Below, one piece after another: positions 35,133 through 44,008 of a DNA stretch of 64,000 nt (position 1 is its first letter; each line of letters begins with the position of its first letter). The notes beneath the pieces are model-generated. The model made no database searches, was not told where the DNA came from, and worked only from the letters and a program-made list of their open reading frames with translations. The translations under genes were made by a program, and so were the position numbers. The DNA comes from CAVXHQ01 sp963789535 (GTDB lineage Bacteria > Pseudomonadota > Alphaproteobacteria > Rhodobacterales > Rhodobacteraceae): assembly GCA_963789535.1 (NCBI GenBank), contig CAWBKU010000005.1, forward strand, positions 1,426,001-1,490,000, read 5' to 3'.

Positions 35133-35944
35133 ATGGCCCACGAAAAGAACCACGACTACCATATCCTGACGCCGTCGCTCTATCCGTTCCTCGGCGGGGT
35201 CGGCGCCTTCGTGATGCTGTTCGGCGCGGTGCTGTGGATGCCCAATCAGGGGCAGGGGCCCTACATGTTCCTCATCGGCCTCGCGGTCGTCCTTTACGTC
35301 ATGTACGCATGGTGGTCCGAGGTCGTGGCCGAAAGCCGGGTGGGCGACCACACGCCCGTCGTCCGCATCGGCCTGCGCTATGGCGTGATCTTCTTCATCA
35401 TGTCGGAAATCATGTTCTTCGTCGCGTGGTTCTGGCTGTTCTTCAAGAACGCGATGTATCCGATGGGCCCGATGAGTCCGCGGTCGACGGCGTCTGGCCG
35501 CCCGTCGGCACCGAGGTCTTCGACCCCTGGCACCTGCCGCTTATCAACACGCTCATCCTGCTGTGCTCGGGCATGGCCGCGACCTGGGCGCACCACGCCA
35601 TCGCCCACGAGAACAACCGCCGCGACATGAAGTGGGGCCTGATCCTCGCCGTGGTTCTGGGCGTCCTGTTCACCACCTTTCAGGCATTCGAATACAGCGA
35701 GGCGCAGCAGGCCATCGGCACCGGGTCGATCTACTGGGACACCTTCTTCATGGCGACGGCGTTCCACGGCGCCCATGTCATCATCGGCACGATCTTTCTC
35801 TTCGTGTGCTACCTGAGGCTGCTGCGCGGCGATTTTACCCCCGAACGGCACGTCGGTTTCGAGGCGGCGGTCTGGTACTGGCACTTCGTCGACGTGGTCT
35901 GGCTGTTCCTGTTCTTTGCGATCTACATCTGGGGCTCTACCTGA
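35133..35944 (+). pseudogene. coxC: cytochrome c oxidase subunit III, apparent single-base frameshift
   Basis: The first part (MAHEKNHDYHILTPSLYPF to NAMYPMGPMSPR) and the second part (VDGVWPP...FDPWHLPLINT to IYIWGST) are both good subunit III sequence but lie in different frames. The shift is at about 35481-35484 (CGCGGTCGAC). Adding one base joins them into a normal-length protein of about 270 residues with seven helices. Every other part of this oxidase cluster is intact, so a sequencing error is the most likely explanation. Real loss of an aa3 oxidase subunit cannot be excluded. Confidence 0.88.
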
Positions 35945-35990
35945 GGGATGCGCGACGGTCGGACGGCGCCCGCTCCGGCGCGGGGCCCCG

Positions 35991-36022
35991 GCCTTCGGCG
36001 AGAGTATTTCGGGACCGAAGTG
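35991..36022 (+). repeat. intergenic TATTT-type repeat, copy 2
   Basis: GCCTTCGGCGAGAGTATTTC followed by GGGACCGAAGTG. It resembles the GGAG-TATTT-GAAG type spacers at 41493-41529 and 41696-41765. It lies directly between coxC and the terminator at 36028. Confidence 0.4.
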
Positions 36023-36027
36023 ATATC

Positions 36028-36061
36028 GGGCGCGGCGCTGCATCGGCGCGGCGCCCTTTTG
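36028..36061 (+). terminator. intrinsic terminator after coxC
   Basis: GGGCGC / GCGCCC outer stem with an inner GCGC / GCGC stem (one mismatch), followed by TTTT. It lies about 85 bases after the coxC stop and 17 bases before surf1. It may only partly separate the two, since surf1 has little room for its own promoter. Confidence 0.6.
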
Positions 36062-36077
36062 TGATGAGCGAGGGCCG

Positions 36078-36743
36078 ATGCGGCTGATCTTTCCGATCCT
36101 GATGGGTATCGTCGGCGTCGCCGTGCTGTGCGGCCTCGGCCTCTGGCAGGTGCAGCGGCTGGCGACGAAGACCGCGATCATCGACAGCATCGACGCGCGG
36201 ATCGGTGCCGTGCCCGTCGCGCTGCCTGCGCGGCCCGATCCCGGGGCGGACCGCTATCTGCCCGTGACCGTCGCCGGCGCGCTGACCGGGCAGGAGGCGC
36301 ATGTCCTGACCTCGACCCGCGAGACCGGGCCGGGATACCGGATCGTCGCGGTCATGGAGACGGACGGGGGGCGCCGCATCCTCGCCGATCTCGGGTTCGT
36401 GCCGCAGGACCGGAAGGACGCGGACCGCAGCGCCGCGGCGGTGACGATCACCGGCAACCTGCACTGGCCCGACGAGACCGACGACTGGACCCCGCCCCCC
36501 GACCCGGCCAACATCTGGTTCGCCCGCGACGTAGACCTCATGTCCGCCACCCTCGGCACCGAGGCGGTGCTGGTGGTGGCGCGGCGGATCGACGGCGCCG
36601 CGACGGGCACCATGGTCATGCCGGTTGACTCTTCCACCGTGCCGAACGACCACCTGAACTATGCGATCACGTGGTTCTCGCTTGCCGCCGTCTGGGCCGC
36701 GATGAGCGTGGCGCTGGTGATACGGCAGCGAAAGGCGGTCTGA
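36078..36743 (+). CDS. SURF1 family oxidase assembly protein
   Basis: A 221-residue inner-membrane protein that helps heme a insertion into cytochrome oxidase. It has helices at both ends (about 3-21 and 197-216), the ETGPGYRIV segment (about 81-89), and the family C-terminal block NDHLNYAITWFSLAAVW. It is placed after coxC as in other Rhodobacterales. It ends one base before threonine synthase. Confidence 0.93.
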   Translation: MRLIFPILMGIVGVAVLCGLGLWQVQRLATKTAIIDSIDARIGAVPVALPARPDPGADRYLPVTVAGALTGQEAHVLTSTRETGPGYRIVAVMETDGGRRILADLGFVPQDRKDADRSAAAVTITGNLHWPDETDDWTPPPDPANIWFARDVDLMSATLGTEAVLVVARRIDGAATGTMVMPVDSSTVPNDHLNYAITWFSLAAVWAAMSVALVIRQRKAV

Positions 36744-36744
36744 C

Positions 36745-38133
36745 GTGCGATACATCTCGACCCGCGGACAGGCCCCCGTCCTGTCGTTCGAGGAAGCGAT
36801 GATGACCGGGCTGGCGCGCGACGGCGGCCTTTACGTCCCCGAGAGCGTGCCGGTCCTGAGCCGAGACGAGATCGCGGCAATGGCGGGCCTGCCCTACGAG
36901 GAGGTGGCGTTCCGCGTGATGCGCCCGTTCATCGGCGGCGCCTTCGACGACGCGCGGTTCGGCGACCTGATCGCGCGCGCCTACGCCGGCTTCGGCCACG
37001 CCGCGCGCGCGCCGCTGGTGCAACTGGCGCCGGGCCATTTCCTGCTCGAGCTGTTCCACGGGCCGACGCTCGCGTTCAAGGATTTCGCGATGCAGATCAT
37101 CGGCCAGATGTTCCAGGCATCGCTCGCCCGCTCGGGGCGGCGCATCACCATCGTCGGCGCCACCTCGGGCGATACCGGGTCCGCCGCGATCGAGGCGTTC
37201 CGGGGGCTGGCGGGCGTCGACGTGTTCATCCTGTTCCCGCACGGCCGCATCTCCGGGGTGCAGCGCCGCCAGATGACGACGCCGGTCGAGGCCAACGTCC
37301 ACGCCCTCGCCATGGACGGCGATTTCGACGATTGTCAGGCGGCGGTAAAGGATATGTTCAACGACCATGCCTTTCGCGATGCGGTGTCGCTCGCCGGGGT
37401 GAACTCGATCAACTGGGGCAGGGTGCTGGCGCAGGTGGTCTATTACTTCACCGCCGCCACGGCGCTGGGCGCGCCGCACCGCGCCATCAGCTTCACGGTC
37501 CCCACCGGCAATTTCGGCGACATCTTCGCCGGCTACATCGCGCGCCGGATGGGCCTGCCCATCGCGCGGCTGATCGTGGCGACCAACCGCAACGATATCC
37601 TGCACCGGACCTTGCAGACCGGCGCCCATGTCAAGCACGGCGTGGAACCGACGATCAGCCCCTCGATGGACATCCAGGTGTCGTCCAACTTCGAGCGGGC
37701 GTTGTTCGACGCCTATGGCCGCGACGGCGCGGTGGTGGCGGCGCAGATGGCAGAACTGAAAGAACAGGGCGGGTTTTCGGTGGGTCAGGGCGCGTTCGGG
37801 TTCCTGAAGGACAATTTTACCTCCGGCCGGGCGTCCGAGGACGAGACCCGCGACACGATCCGCACGACGCTCTCGCAGACCGGCGAGCTTCTGTGTCCGC
37901 ACAGCGCCGTCGCCGTGAAGGTGGCGCAGGAGAGCCTTGGCCCCGAGCCGATGATAACCCTCGCCACCGCGCATCCGGCCAAGTTTCCCGACGCCGTGGA
38001 GGCCGCGACCGGCATCCGCCCCGCCCTGCCGCCGCGCATGGCCGACCTCTTCGACCGGCCCGAGCGCGTCACCCGCGTCGCCAACGACCTCGCCGCCCTC
38101 CAATCCCTCATCACAGACCGGATCGCATCTTGA
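36745..38133 (+). CDS. thrC: threonine synthase
   Basis: A 462-residue PLP enzyme that converts O-phosphohomoserine to threonine. The cofactor lysine is K112 in GPTLAFKDFAMQ, and the phosphate-binding loop is VGATSGDTGSAA (about 134-145). The N-terminus (MRYISTRGQAP) is typical of the long type II form found in proteobacteria and fungi. The next gene starts with a TTG overlapping its stop. Confidence 0.96.
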   Translation: MRYISTRGQAPVLSFEEAMMTGLARDGGLYVPESVPVLSRDEIAAMAGLPYEEVAFRVMRPFIGGAFDDARFGDLIARAYAGFGHAARAPLVQLAPGHFLLELFHGPTLAFKDFAMQIIGQMFQASLARSGRRITIVGATSGDTGSAAIEAFRGLAGVDVFILFPHGRISGVQRRQMTTPVEANVHALAMDGDFDDCQAAVKDMFNDHAFRDAVSLAGVNSINWGRVLAQVVYYFTAATALGAPHRAISFTVPTGNFGDIFAGYIARRMGLPIARLIVATNRNDILHRTLQTGAHVKHGVEPTISPSMDIQVSSNFERALFDAYGRDGAVVAAQMAELKEQGGFSVGQGAFGFLKDNFTSGRASEDETRDTIRTTLSQTGELLCPHSAVAVKVAQESLGPEPMITLATAHPAKFPDAVEAATGIRPALPPRMADLFDRPERVTRVANDLAALQSLITDRIAS

Positions 38134-39395
38134 CCGTCCAGCTCCACACCCTGCCCAACGGTTTCCGCATCGCGACCGAGGCGATGCCCGGCCTCAAATC
38201 CGCCTCCATCGGCGTCTGGGTGCTGGCGGGCGGGCGCCACGAGGCTGCGTCCGAGAACGGCATCGCCCACTTCCTCGAACACATGGCATTCAAGGGCACG
38301 GCGACCCGCAGCGCGCTGGCCATCGCCGAGGCGATCGAGGACGTCGGCGGCTATATCAACGCCTATACCAGCCGCGAGATGACCGCCTATTACGTCCGCG
38401 TGCTCGAGGACGACGTGGCCCTCGCCCTCGAAGTGATCGCCGACATCCTGCGCAATCCGGTGTTCGCGCCCGAAGAGATCGAGATCGAGCGCGGCGTGAT
38501 CCTGCAAGAGATCGGGCAGGCCCTCGACACGCCCGACGACATCGTCTTCGACTGGTTGCAGGAGGCGGCCTATCCGGATCAGCCGCTGGGCCGCACCATC
38601 CTCGGCCCCGCCGAACGCGTCGAGGGCTTCGCCCGCGCCGATCTCGCGGCCTTTGTCGCGCGCCACTATGCGCCGGGCCAGATGCTGCTGTGCGCGGCGG
38701 GCGGCGTCGATCACGCGGCGATCTGCCGCGCCGCCGAGGGCCTGTTCGGCGACATGCCCTCCCTCGCCGCCCCCGCCCTCATCGTGCCCGCCCGCTTTGC
38801 CGGCACCGAACGGCGCGAGATCAAGGCGCTGGAACAGGTCCACTTCGCCCTCGCCCTCGAGGGGCCGGACTACCGCGCGCCGGATATCTATGCCGCCCAG
38901 GTCTGGGCCAATGCGATGGGCGGCGGCATGTCCTCGCGCCTCTTTCAGGAGGTCCGCGAAAAGCGCGGCCTGTGCTACACGATTTTCGCGCAGGCCGGCG
39001 CCTACGAGGATACCGGCCTCACCACGATCTATGCGGGCACCTCGGCCGAGGACATCGAGGGGCTGATCGGCGTCACGCTCGACGAGATGAGGCGGGCGGC
39101 GGACGACATGAGCGCGGCCGAGGTGGCGCGTGCCAAGATCCAGATGAAGGCGGGCATGCTGATGGGACTCGAGTCGCCGTCGCACCGGGCCGAGCGGCTG
39201 GCGCGGATGCTGTCGATCTGGGGCCGGGTGCCCAGCGTCGAGGAGGCGGTGGCCAAGATCGACGCCGTGACGGTCGCCGACGTGCGCGCCCACGGTGCCG
39301 CGATGGCCGGCGGCACCGGCACCGCGATGGCGCTCTACGGTCCCGCCGCCGCCGCGCCGGGGCTGGAGGAGATCCGCGCCAGGCTCGCGGCATAG
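38130..39395 (+). CDS. M16 family zinc peptidase (processing-peptidase-like)
   Basis: A 421-residue insulinase-type peptidase close to mitochondrial processing peptidase beta. The inverted zinc motif H47-F-L-E50-H51 is complete, with the distal Glu in RGVILQEI. The C-terminal half has GGGMSSRLFQEVREKRGLCY, typical of the family. It starts at TTG 38130, overlapping the thrC stop (TTGA), so it is coupled to it. The substrate in bacteria is unknown. Confidence 0.93.
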   Translation: MTVQLHTLPNGFRIATEAMPGLKSASIGVWVLAGGRHEAASENGIAHFLEHMAFKGTATRSALAIAEAIEDVGGYINAYTSREMTAYYVRVLEDDVALALEVIADILRNPVFAPEEIEIERGVILQEIGQALDTPDDIVFDWLQEAAYPDQPLGRTILGPAERVEGFARADLAAFVARHYAPGQMLLCAAGGVDHAAICRAAEGLFGDMPSLAAPALIVPARFAGTERREIKALEQVHFALALEGPDYRAPDIYAAQVWANAMGGGMSSRLFQEVREKRGLCYTIFAQAGAYEDTGLTTIYAGTSAEDIEGLIGVTLDEMRRAADDMSAAEVARAKIQMKAGMLMGLESPSHRAERLARMLSIWGRVPSVEEAVAKIDAVTVADVRAHGAAMAGGTGTAMALYGPAAAAPGLEEIRARLAA

Positions 39396-39403
39396 GGACG
39401 GGA

Positions 39404-39991
39404 ATGATGTGGCGGCCAAGGCGGCGCCTCGCCCTCGACACCGAACGGCTGGTGCTGCGTCCGCCCGAGCACGGCGATTTCGTCGACTGGACGGCCCTGC
39501 GCCGCGCCTCCGAGGCATTCCTGCGCCCCTGGGAGCCGACCTGGGCCGCCGATCACCTGACGCGCAAGTCGTTCACCAACCGCGTCTACTGGGCGCAGCG
39601 GTCGGTCGCGGCGGGCACCGCGGTGCCGCTGTTCCTGATCCGGCGCGAGGACCGCGTGCTGGTCGGCGCGATCACGCTGGACAACATCCGCCGTGGCCCG
39701 GCGCAATCGGCGACGACGGGCTACTGGACCGGTGCCGCCTTTGCGCGCGAGGGATACATGCGCGAGGCGATCCGCGCGGTGGTGCACCACGCCTTCACCT
39801 CGCTCGACCTCAGCCGCGTCGAGGCGGGGTGCCTGCCCGAGAACGCCGCCTCGCGGCGCCTGCTCGAACAGGCGGGGTACAAATACGAGGGCGTGGCGCA
39901 GAGCTATCTCCAGATCAACGGGCGCTGGCGCAACCATGTGCTCTACGCCAACCTGCGCCATGACCGGCGCGGGCGCACGGATGTCGGATGA
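39404..39991 (+). CDS. RimJ-type GNAT N-acetyltransferase
   Basis: A 195-residue GNAT-fold acetyltransferase of the RimJ/RimL group, which acetylates the N-terminus of ribosomal or other proteins. It has TERLVLRPP near the start, TGYWTGAAFAREGYMREA (about 106-123, the acetyl-CoA loop), and ENAASRRLLEQAGYKYEG near residue 147. It follows the M16 peptidase by 8 bases. A second ATG three bases later is an equal start candidate. Confidence 0.88.
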   Translation: MMWRPRRRLALDTERLVLRPPEHGDFVDWTALRRASEAFLRPWEPTWAADHLTRKSFTNRVYWAQRSVAAGTAVPLFLIRREDRVLVGAITLDNIRRGPAQSATTGYWTGAAFAREGYMREAIRAVVHHAFTSLDLSRVEAGCLPENAASRRLLEQAGYKYEGVAQSYLQINGRWRNHVLYANLRHDRRGRTDVG

Positions 39992-40001
39992 GAGGCTTGC
40001 C

Positions 40002-41417
40002 ATGACCCTCGCCCCCGCCACCGAGGCCTTCGTGGCACCGCTGCGCGCCGCCCTCGGGCCGCGCGCCTTTCCCGATCCGGCCCCCTACATGACCGAGACG
40101 CGGGGCCGCTGGCAGGGCCACGGGGTCGTCGTGGCCCCGGCGTCCACGGCGCAGGTGGCCGACGTGGTGCGCGCCTGCGCCGCCGCCCGCGTCGGCATCG
40201 TGCCCTATGGCGGCGGCACCGGCCTCGTCGGCGGACAGGTCATGGCGGAGGGCCCCGCGCCGGTGATCCTGTCGCTGCACCGGATGGCGGCGATCCGAGA
40301 GGTCTTTGCCGCCGAGAACGTGCTCATCGCCGAGGCGGGGGCGATCCTGTCGGACGTGCAGGACGCGGCGCGCGACGTGGGCCGCCTCTTTGCGCTCTCG
40401 CTTGCGTCGCAAGGCTCGGCGCGCATCGGCGGCCTGCTGTCGACCAACGCCGGCGGTGTGAACGTGCTGCGCTATGGCAACGCGCGCGCCCAATGCCTCG
40501 GCCTCGAGGTGGTGCGCCCGGACGGGTCGGTCTGGCATGGCCTTTCACGGCTGCGCAAGGACAACACCGGCTACGACCTGCGCGACCTGATGATCGGCGC
40601 CGAGGGGACGCTGGGGATCATCACCGCGGCCTCCCTGCGCCTCGTCCCGCGGCCCGCCAGCCATGCGACCGCAATGCTGGCCGTGGCCTCGCCCGCCGCC
40701 GCGCTCGACCTGCTGGGGGTCGCGGGCGAGGAGGCGGGCGACATGCTCTCGGCATTCGAACTGATCCACCGTCAGGGCCTCGATTTCCTGAGCGAGGTCG
40801 GCCCCGAGGTCCGCGCGCCCTTTGCCGATGTGCCCGAGTGGATGGTCCTGATCGACCTCGGCCTGCCCGCCCGGATCGACGGCGCGGCGATGCTCGAGGC
40901 GATCTTCGCGCGCGGCCTCGATGCCGGGCTGGCAAGCGACGGCGTGGTCGCGCAGAGCGACGGCCAGCGCGCCGACCTCTGGGCAATCCGCGAGAGCATC
41001 CCCGAGGCGAACCGCCGCATCGGCTCGGTCTCGTCGCACGACATTTCTGTGCCGCTGTCGACGGTGCCCGAGTTCATCGACCGGGCCGGGGCGGCGCTGG
41101 CGACGCTGGGCGATTTCCGCGTCAACTGCTTCGGCCATCTGGGCGACGGCAACCTGCATTACAACGTTTTCCCCCGCCCGGGCCGCAGCCGCGATGACCA
41201 CGTGCACCAGCGCGAGGCGGTGAAGGAAATCGTGCACGACCTCGCCCATGCGCTGGGCGGATCGATCAGCGCCGAGCACGGCATCGGGCGGCTCAAGACC
41301 GGCGATCTGGCGCGCTATGGCGATCCGGCGAAGCTGGCGATGATGCGGGCGGTGAAGGCGGCGCTGGATCCGGCGGGGATCATGAACCCGGGGGCGCTCT
41401 TCGGCGAGGACGGATGA
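40002..41417 (+). CDS. FAD-linked D-2-hydroxyacid dehydrogenase (GlcD/D2HGDH type)
   Basis: A 471-residue flavoprotein of the vanillyl-alcohol-oxidase fold that oxidises a D-2-hydroxyacid (D-lactate, glycolate or D-2-hydroxyglutarate; not resolvable here). The FAD domain has PYGGGTGLVGG (about 65-75) and GLLSTNAGG with GAEGTLGIIT. The C-terminal domain has CFGHLGDGNLHYN (metal and substrate His) and AEHGIGRLK. ATG 40002 has GAGAGG six bases upstream and is preferred to ATG 39981, which overlaps the preceding gene. Confidence 0.92.
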   Translation: MTLAPATEAFVAPLRAALGPRAFPDPAPYMTETRGRWQGHGVVVAPASTAQVADVVRACAAARVGIVPYGGGTGLVGGQVMAEGPAPVILSLHRMAAIREVFAAENVLIAEAGAILSDVQDAARDVGRLFALSLASQGSARIGGLLSTNAGGVNVLRYGNARAQCLGLEVVRPDGSVWHGLSRLRKDNTGYDLRDLMIGAEGTLGIITAASLRLVPRPASHATAMLAVASPAAALDLLGVAGEEAGDMLSAFELIHRQGLDFLSEVGPEVRAPFADVPEWMVLIDLGLPARIDGAAMLEAIFARGLDAGLASDGVVAQSDGQRADLWAIRESIPEANRRIGSVSSHDISVPLSTVPEFIDRAGAALATLGDFRVNCFGHLGDGNLHYNVFPRPGRSRDDHVHQREAVKEIVHDLAHALGGSISAEHGIGRLKTGDLARYGDPAKLAMMRAVKAALDPAGIMNPGALFGEDG

Positions 41418-41434
41418 TGGGGTGAAACCCCATC
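41416..41434 (+). terminator. hairpin directly after the hydroxyacid dehydrogenase gene
   Basis: GATGGGGT / ACCCCATC, an 8-bp perfect stem with a GAA loop, begins at the stop codon. No T run follows, so it may be a 3'-end stabiliser rather than a true intrinsic terminator. Confidence 0.4.
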
Positions 41435-41492
41435 CTACGGCGCAGGGCAGGTCCGGCATGACGCGCCAACGTGGCGCCCGGTGCATCCGCAG

Positions 41493-41529
41493 ACCCTGCG
41501 GGGCGAGTTATTTCGGCAAGAAAAAACCC
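41493..41529 (+). repeat. intergenic TATTT-type repeat, copy 3
   Basis: ACCCTGCGGGGCGAGTTATT followed by TCGGCAAGAAAAAACCC. Its last 15 bases (GGCAAGAAAAAACCC) are repeated exactly in inverted orientation at 41696-41710. Confidence 0.55.
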
Positions 41530-41591
41530 AAGACAACCCTTTCTTAACCATGTTCGGCGAGTCTGAAAAGACGGTACAGGCTGGAGAGTCG

Positions 41592-41645
41592 ATGACCGTG
41601 CAAGGAAAAGCCGCCCCGCCGTCGGCCGACAAGGCCCTGCCGTAA
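41592..41645 (+). other. possible 17-residue peptide gene or small RNA
   Basis: ATG 41592 follows GGAGAG and opens an 18-codon frame encoding MTVQGKAAPPSADKALP, then TAA. CCCCGCC inside the frame can pair with GGCGGGG just after the stop, giving a hairpin over the end of the frame. A TTAACCAT sequence, like a CtrA half-site, lies 40 bases upstream (41544-41551). It could be a leader peptide or an untranslated small RNA. There is no direct proof of either. Confidence 0.25.
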
Positions 41646-41695
41646 CGGGTATCAGGGCGGCGGGGTGCACCCTTGTTGGATGGGCGCATGACGAC

Positions 41696-41765
41696 GGGTT
41701 TTTTCTTGCCTCGATACCTCCGGGGGGCCCGTGAAACGGGCGGGGGCGGCGCCCCCTCCGCTGCC
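41696..41765 (-). repeat. intergenic GC-rich hairpin repeat, copy 4 (inverted)
   Basis: Read on the minus strand: GGAGGGGGCGCCGCCCCCGC, then GTTTCACGGGCCCCCCGGAGG, then TATCGAGGCAAGAAAAAACCC. This has the same order as copy 1: G-run hairpin, CCCCCCGGAGGT, AT-rich block. It faces copy 3. Confidence 0.6.
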
Positions 41766-41804
41766 GGTTCCGGGCGCAGGTCCTCGGTGGAAGTGGTTCC
41801 GTGT

Positions 41805-42335
41805 CTATTCGCCCTCGAAGCTGCACAGCGCATGGACGTCCATCCCGAGCGCCTCGAGCCGCTTGCGCCCCCCCAGATCGGGCAGGTCGATGACGAAGGC
41901 GCAGGCGACCACTTCGGCGCCCAGCCGCTCGATCAGGCGGATGCCGGCCTCGGCGGTGCCGCCGGTGGCCAGCAGGTCGTCGACCAGCAACACCCGGTCG
42001 CCGGGCGACAGCGCGTCCTCGTGCACCTCGACGACGGCCTGCGCGTATTCGAGGGTATAGGCCTGCTCGATCGTCGCACCCGGCAGCTTGCCCTTCTTGC
42101 GCAAAGGCACGAATCCGGTCGAGAGCTGGTGCGCCACCGCCCCGCCGAGGATGAACCCCCGCGCCTCGAGGCCCGCGACGGCGGCGAAACGCATGCCCGC
42201 ATAGGGCGCCAGCAACTGGTCGACGGCGAGGCGAAAGCCGCGGGCGTCGGCGAAGAGCGTCGTCACGTCGCGGAACAGGATCCCCTGGTGGGGAAAGTCC
42301 GGGATCGTGCGGATATAGTCCTTGACCGTCTTCAT
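41805..42335 (-). CDS. apt: adenine phosphoribosyltransferase
   Basis: A 176-residue enzyme that salvages adenine to AMP with PRPP. The PRPP loop is VLLVDDLLATGGTA (about 117-130), and GLEARGFILGGAVAHQL is also typical. ATG 42335 is preferred to the ATG six bases earlier because GAAGGA sits five bases upstream of it. Its neighbour mtnP makes the adenine it uses, so the group forms a salvage set for methylthioadenosine. Confidence 0.95.
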   Translation of the reverse strand: MKTVKDYIRTIPDFPHQGILFRDVTTLFADARGFRLAVDQLLAPYAGMRFAAVAGLEARGFILGGAVAHQLSTGFVPLRKKGKLPGATIEQAYTLEYAQAVVEVHEDALSPGDRVLLVDDLLATGGTAEAGIRLIERLGAEVVACAFVIDLPDLGGRKRLEALGMDVHALCSFEGE

Positions 42336-42356
42336 CGGCATCCTTCGCGGGCCGCG

Positions 42357-43040
42357 CTATAGCGGCGGATAATGGCGGCGCAGGGCCATCACGTCCTGCG
42401 GCCCCAGCTTGGTGACGGAATTGCTGTCCTCGGAAAAGACCGAAAGCGTCTCGTAATACGGATTGCGGATGTCGGTGGTCAGGCCCATCGACTGGGTCAG
42501 TTCCTCGAGCATGACCGGATAGGCGTCCGACAGGGGAATGTCGCCCGCCATGACGATGACGCCGCGGGTGATCTCGTCGTATTGGTTCCACCAGATCTGG
42601 AAGAGGGCGGCGCCGATCTCGGCGCCGTCGACCTCGGACAGGCCGGTCTGCGTCACGATCTCGCCCGCGTGGATCGGCGCGAGGTAGATGCGGATATCGG
42701 CCCAGCCGTTCTTGCCGGCCCGTTCGAGGTGCAGGGCGGCGCCTGCGTCGTTGATCGCGCGGATCGCCAGATCGAGGCTGTCGGACATATGGCGGGCGAG
42801 GTCGGGGGAATAGCCGGGGTCGGGCGGGGCGAAGCCGACGGTGATGCGTTGCGCGCGCAGGGGCGACCAGCGGACCATGCCGCCGGGACACCGCTGGCCG
42901 GGGGGGGTCGCACAGGCGACCAGCATGTAGAAATCGTCGTCCGAGAGTGGGCCGTCGGTGACGACGAAATCCTCGTATTGCGCATGCGCGGGGGCCGCGG
43001 CGAGGCAGGTGAGCACCAGCGCGAGCCGTCGCAGGATCAC
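42357..43040 (-). CDS. DUF2927 family secreted protein
   Basis: A 227-residue protein with a signal peptide (to about Ala 20) and a domain that matches DUF2927 as I remember it: LEELTQSMGLTTDIRNPYYE (about 189-208), then SVFSEDSNSVTKLGPQDVMA. The region has the look of a metallopeptidase-like fold without a clear zinc motif. It starts at GTG 43040, overlapping the mtnP stop, so it is coupled to mtnP and followed closely by apt. Function unknown. Confidence 0.8.
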   Translation of the reverse strand: MILRRLALVLTCLAAAPAHAQYEDFVVTDGPLSDDDFYMLVACATPPGQRCPGGMVRWSPLRAQRITVGFAPPDPGYSPDLARHMSDSLDLAIRAINDAGAALHLERAGKNGWADIRIYLAPIHAGEIVTQTGLSEVDGAEIGAALFQIWWNQYDEITRGVIVMAGDIPLSDAYPVMLEELTQSMGLTTDIRNPYYETLSVFSEDSNSVTKLGPQDVMALRRHYPPL

Positions 43041-43904
43041 AACACGCGCCCCGCGACAGCGTCGAGGCGGGCGACGAGGGCCGGATCGCGGCGGTCGGGG
43101 GCGGTCATCACCGCATGGTCGAGGGCCCTGTCGCACCCTTGCGGGCAGGGATGCGGGTGGCCCGCGACAGCAGCAGGCAGGGCCGCCACCAGCGCGCGGG
43201 CGCGGTCGGCGTTGCCCGAGAGCGTGGCGAGGATGGCGCCGATATCGACGGTGTCGTGACCGGGGTGCCAACTGTCGAAATCGGTGATCATCGCGACGGA
43301 GGCATAGCAGAATCTCGGCCTCGCGGGCGAGTTTCGCCTCGGGCATGTTGGTCATGCCGATCACGTCGCAGCCCCACGCCCGGTAGAGGCGCGATTCCGC
43401 GATGGTCGAGAACTGCGGCCCCTCCATCGCCAGATAGGTGCCGCCGTCATGGACCCTGACCCCCGCCACGCCTGCCGCCGCGAGGCAGGCGGCGCGCAGG
43501 TCGGCACAGGTGGGTTTGGCGAGGCTCACGTGGGCGACGCAGCCGGTGCCGAAGAACGATTTGTCACGCGCGACGGTGCGGTCGATGAACTGGTCCACCA
43601 GCACGAAATCGCCCGGCACCCTGTCCTCGCGGAACGAGCCGCAGGCGGAGATCGAGACGATGTCGCTTACGCCGAGCCGTTTCAGGGCGTCGATGTTGGC
43701 GCGGTAGGGCACGGTGGTCGGGGAATGGACGTGGCCGCGGCCATGGCGGGGCAGAAAGCTGAACGGCGCGCCCTCGACGGTGCCGGTGAGGATCTGGTCC
43801 GAAGGCGTGCCCCACGGACTGTCGACCGCGCGCCATTCGGCGCCCGTCAGGCCGGGGATGTCATAAAGGCCCGAGCCGCCGATGACCGCAAGATGGCGCT
43901 GCAT
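43037..43904 (-). pseudogene. mtnP: S-methyl-5'-thioadenosine phosphorylase, apparent single-base frameshift
   Basis: Splits methylthioadenosine to adenine and methylthioribose-1-phosphate. The first 200 residues (AVIGGSGLYDIPG, PRHGRGHVHSP, TYLAMEGPQFST, GMTNMPEAKLAREAEI) are intact. After the AREAEI codons at about 43311 the frame shifts, and the conserved remainder (YASVAMITDFDSWHPGHDTV) continues in the next frame to TGA at 43037. Removing one base from ATTC restores the protein at normal length (about 288 residues). Start ATG 43904. Confidence 0.9.
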
Positions 43905-44008
43905 GACCCCGTCCTTTTCGACCCGCCGGACCAGTTGACCAAATGGCCCCGCGCGTGACAAGCCCCGGGGCCGTGACAAATGCGGTCATCGCGCGCGTCC
44001 CGCTGCGG

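Larger units (their letters stand above)
41418..41804. other. 387-base spacer holding two converging repeats and a possible small transcript
   Basis: Between the hydroxyacid dehydrogenase (plus) and apt (minus). It contains a hairpin (41416-41434), repeat copies 3 and 4 in opposite directions, a perfect 15-bp inverted repeat at their tips (41515-41529 and 41696-41710), and a possible 17-codon frame at 41592-41645. There is no ordinary gene in it. Confidence 0.6.

Noticed and set aside
41515..41710. Reading the 15-bp inverted repeat as the ends of an insertion sequence
   Set aside because: There is no transposase frame inside the 166 bases and no flanking direct repeat is evident; the arms are better explained as the tips of two converging intergenic repeats.
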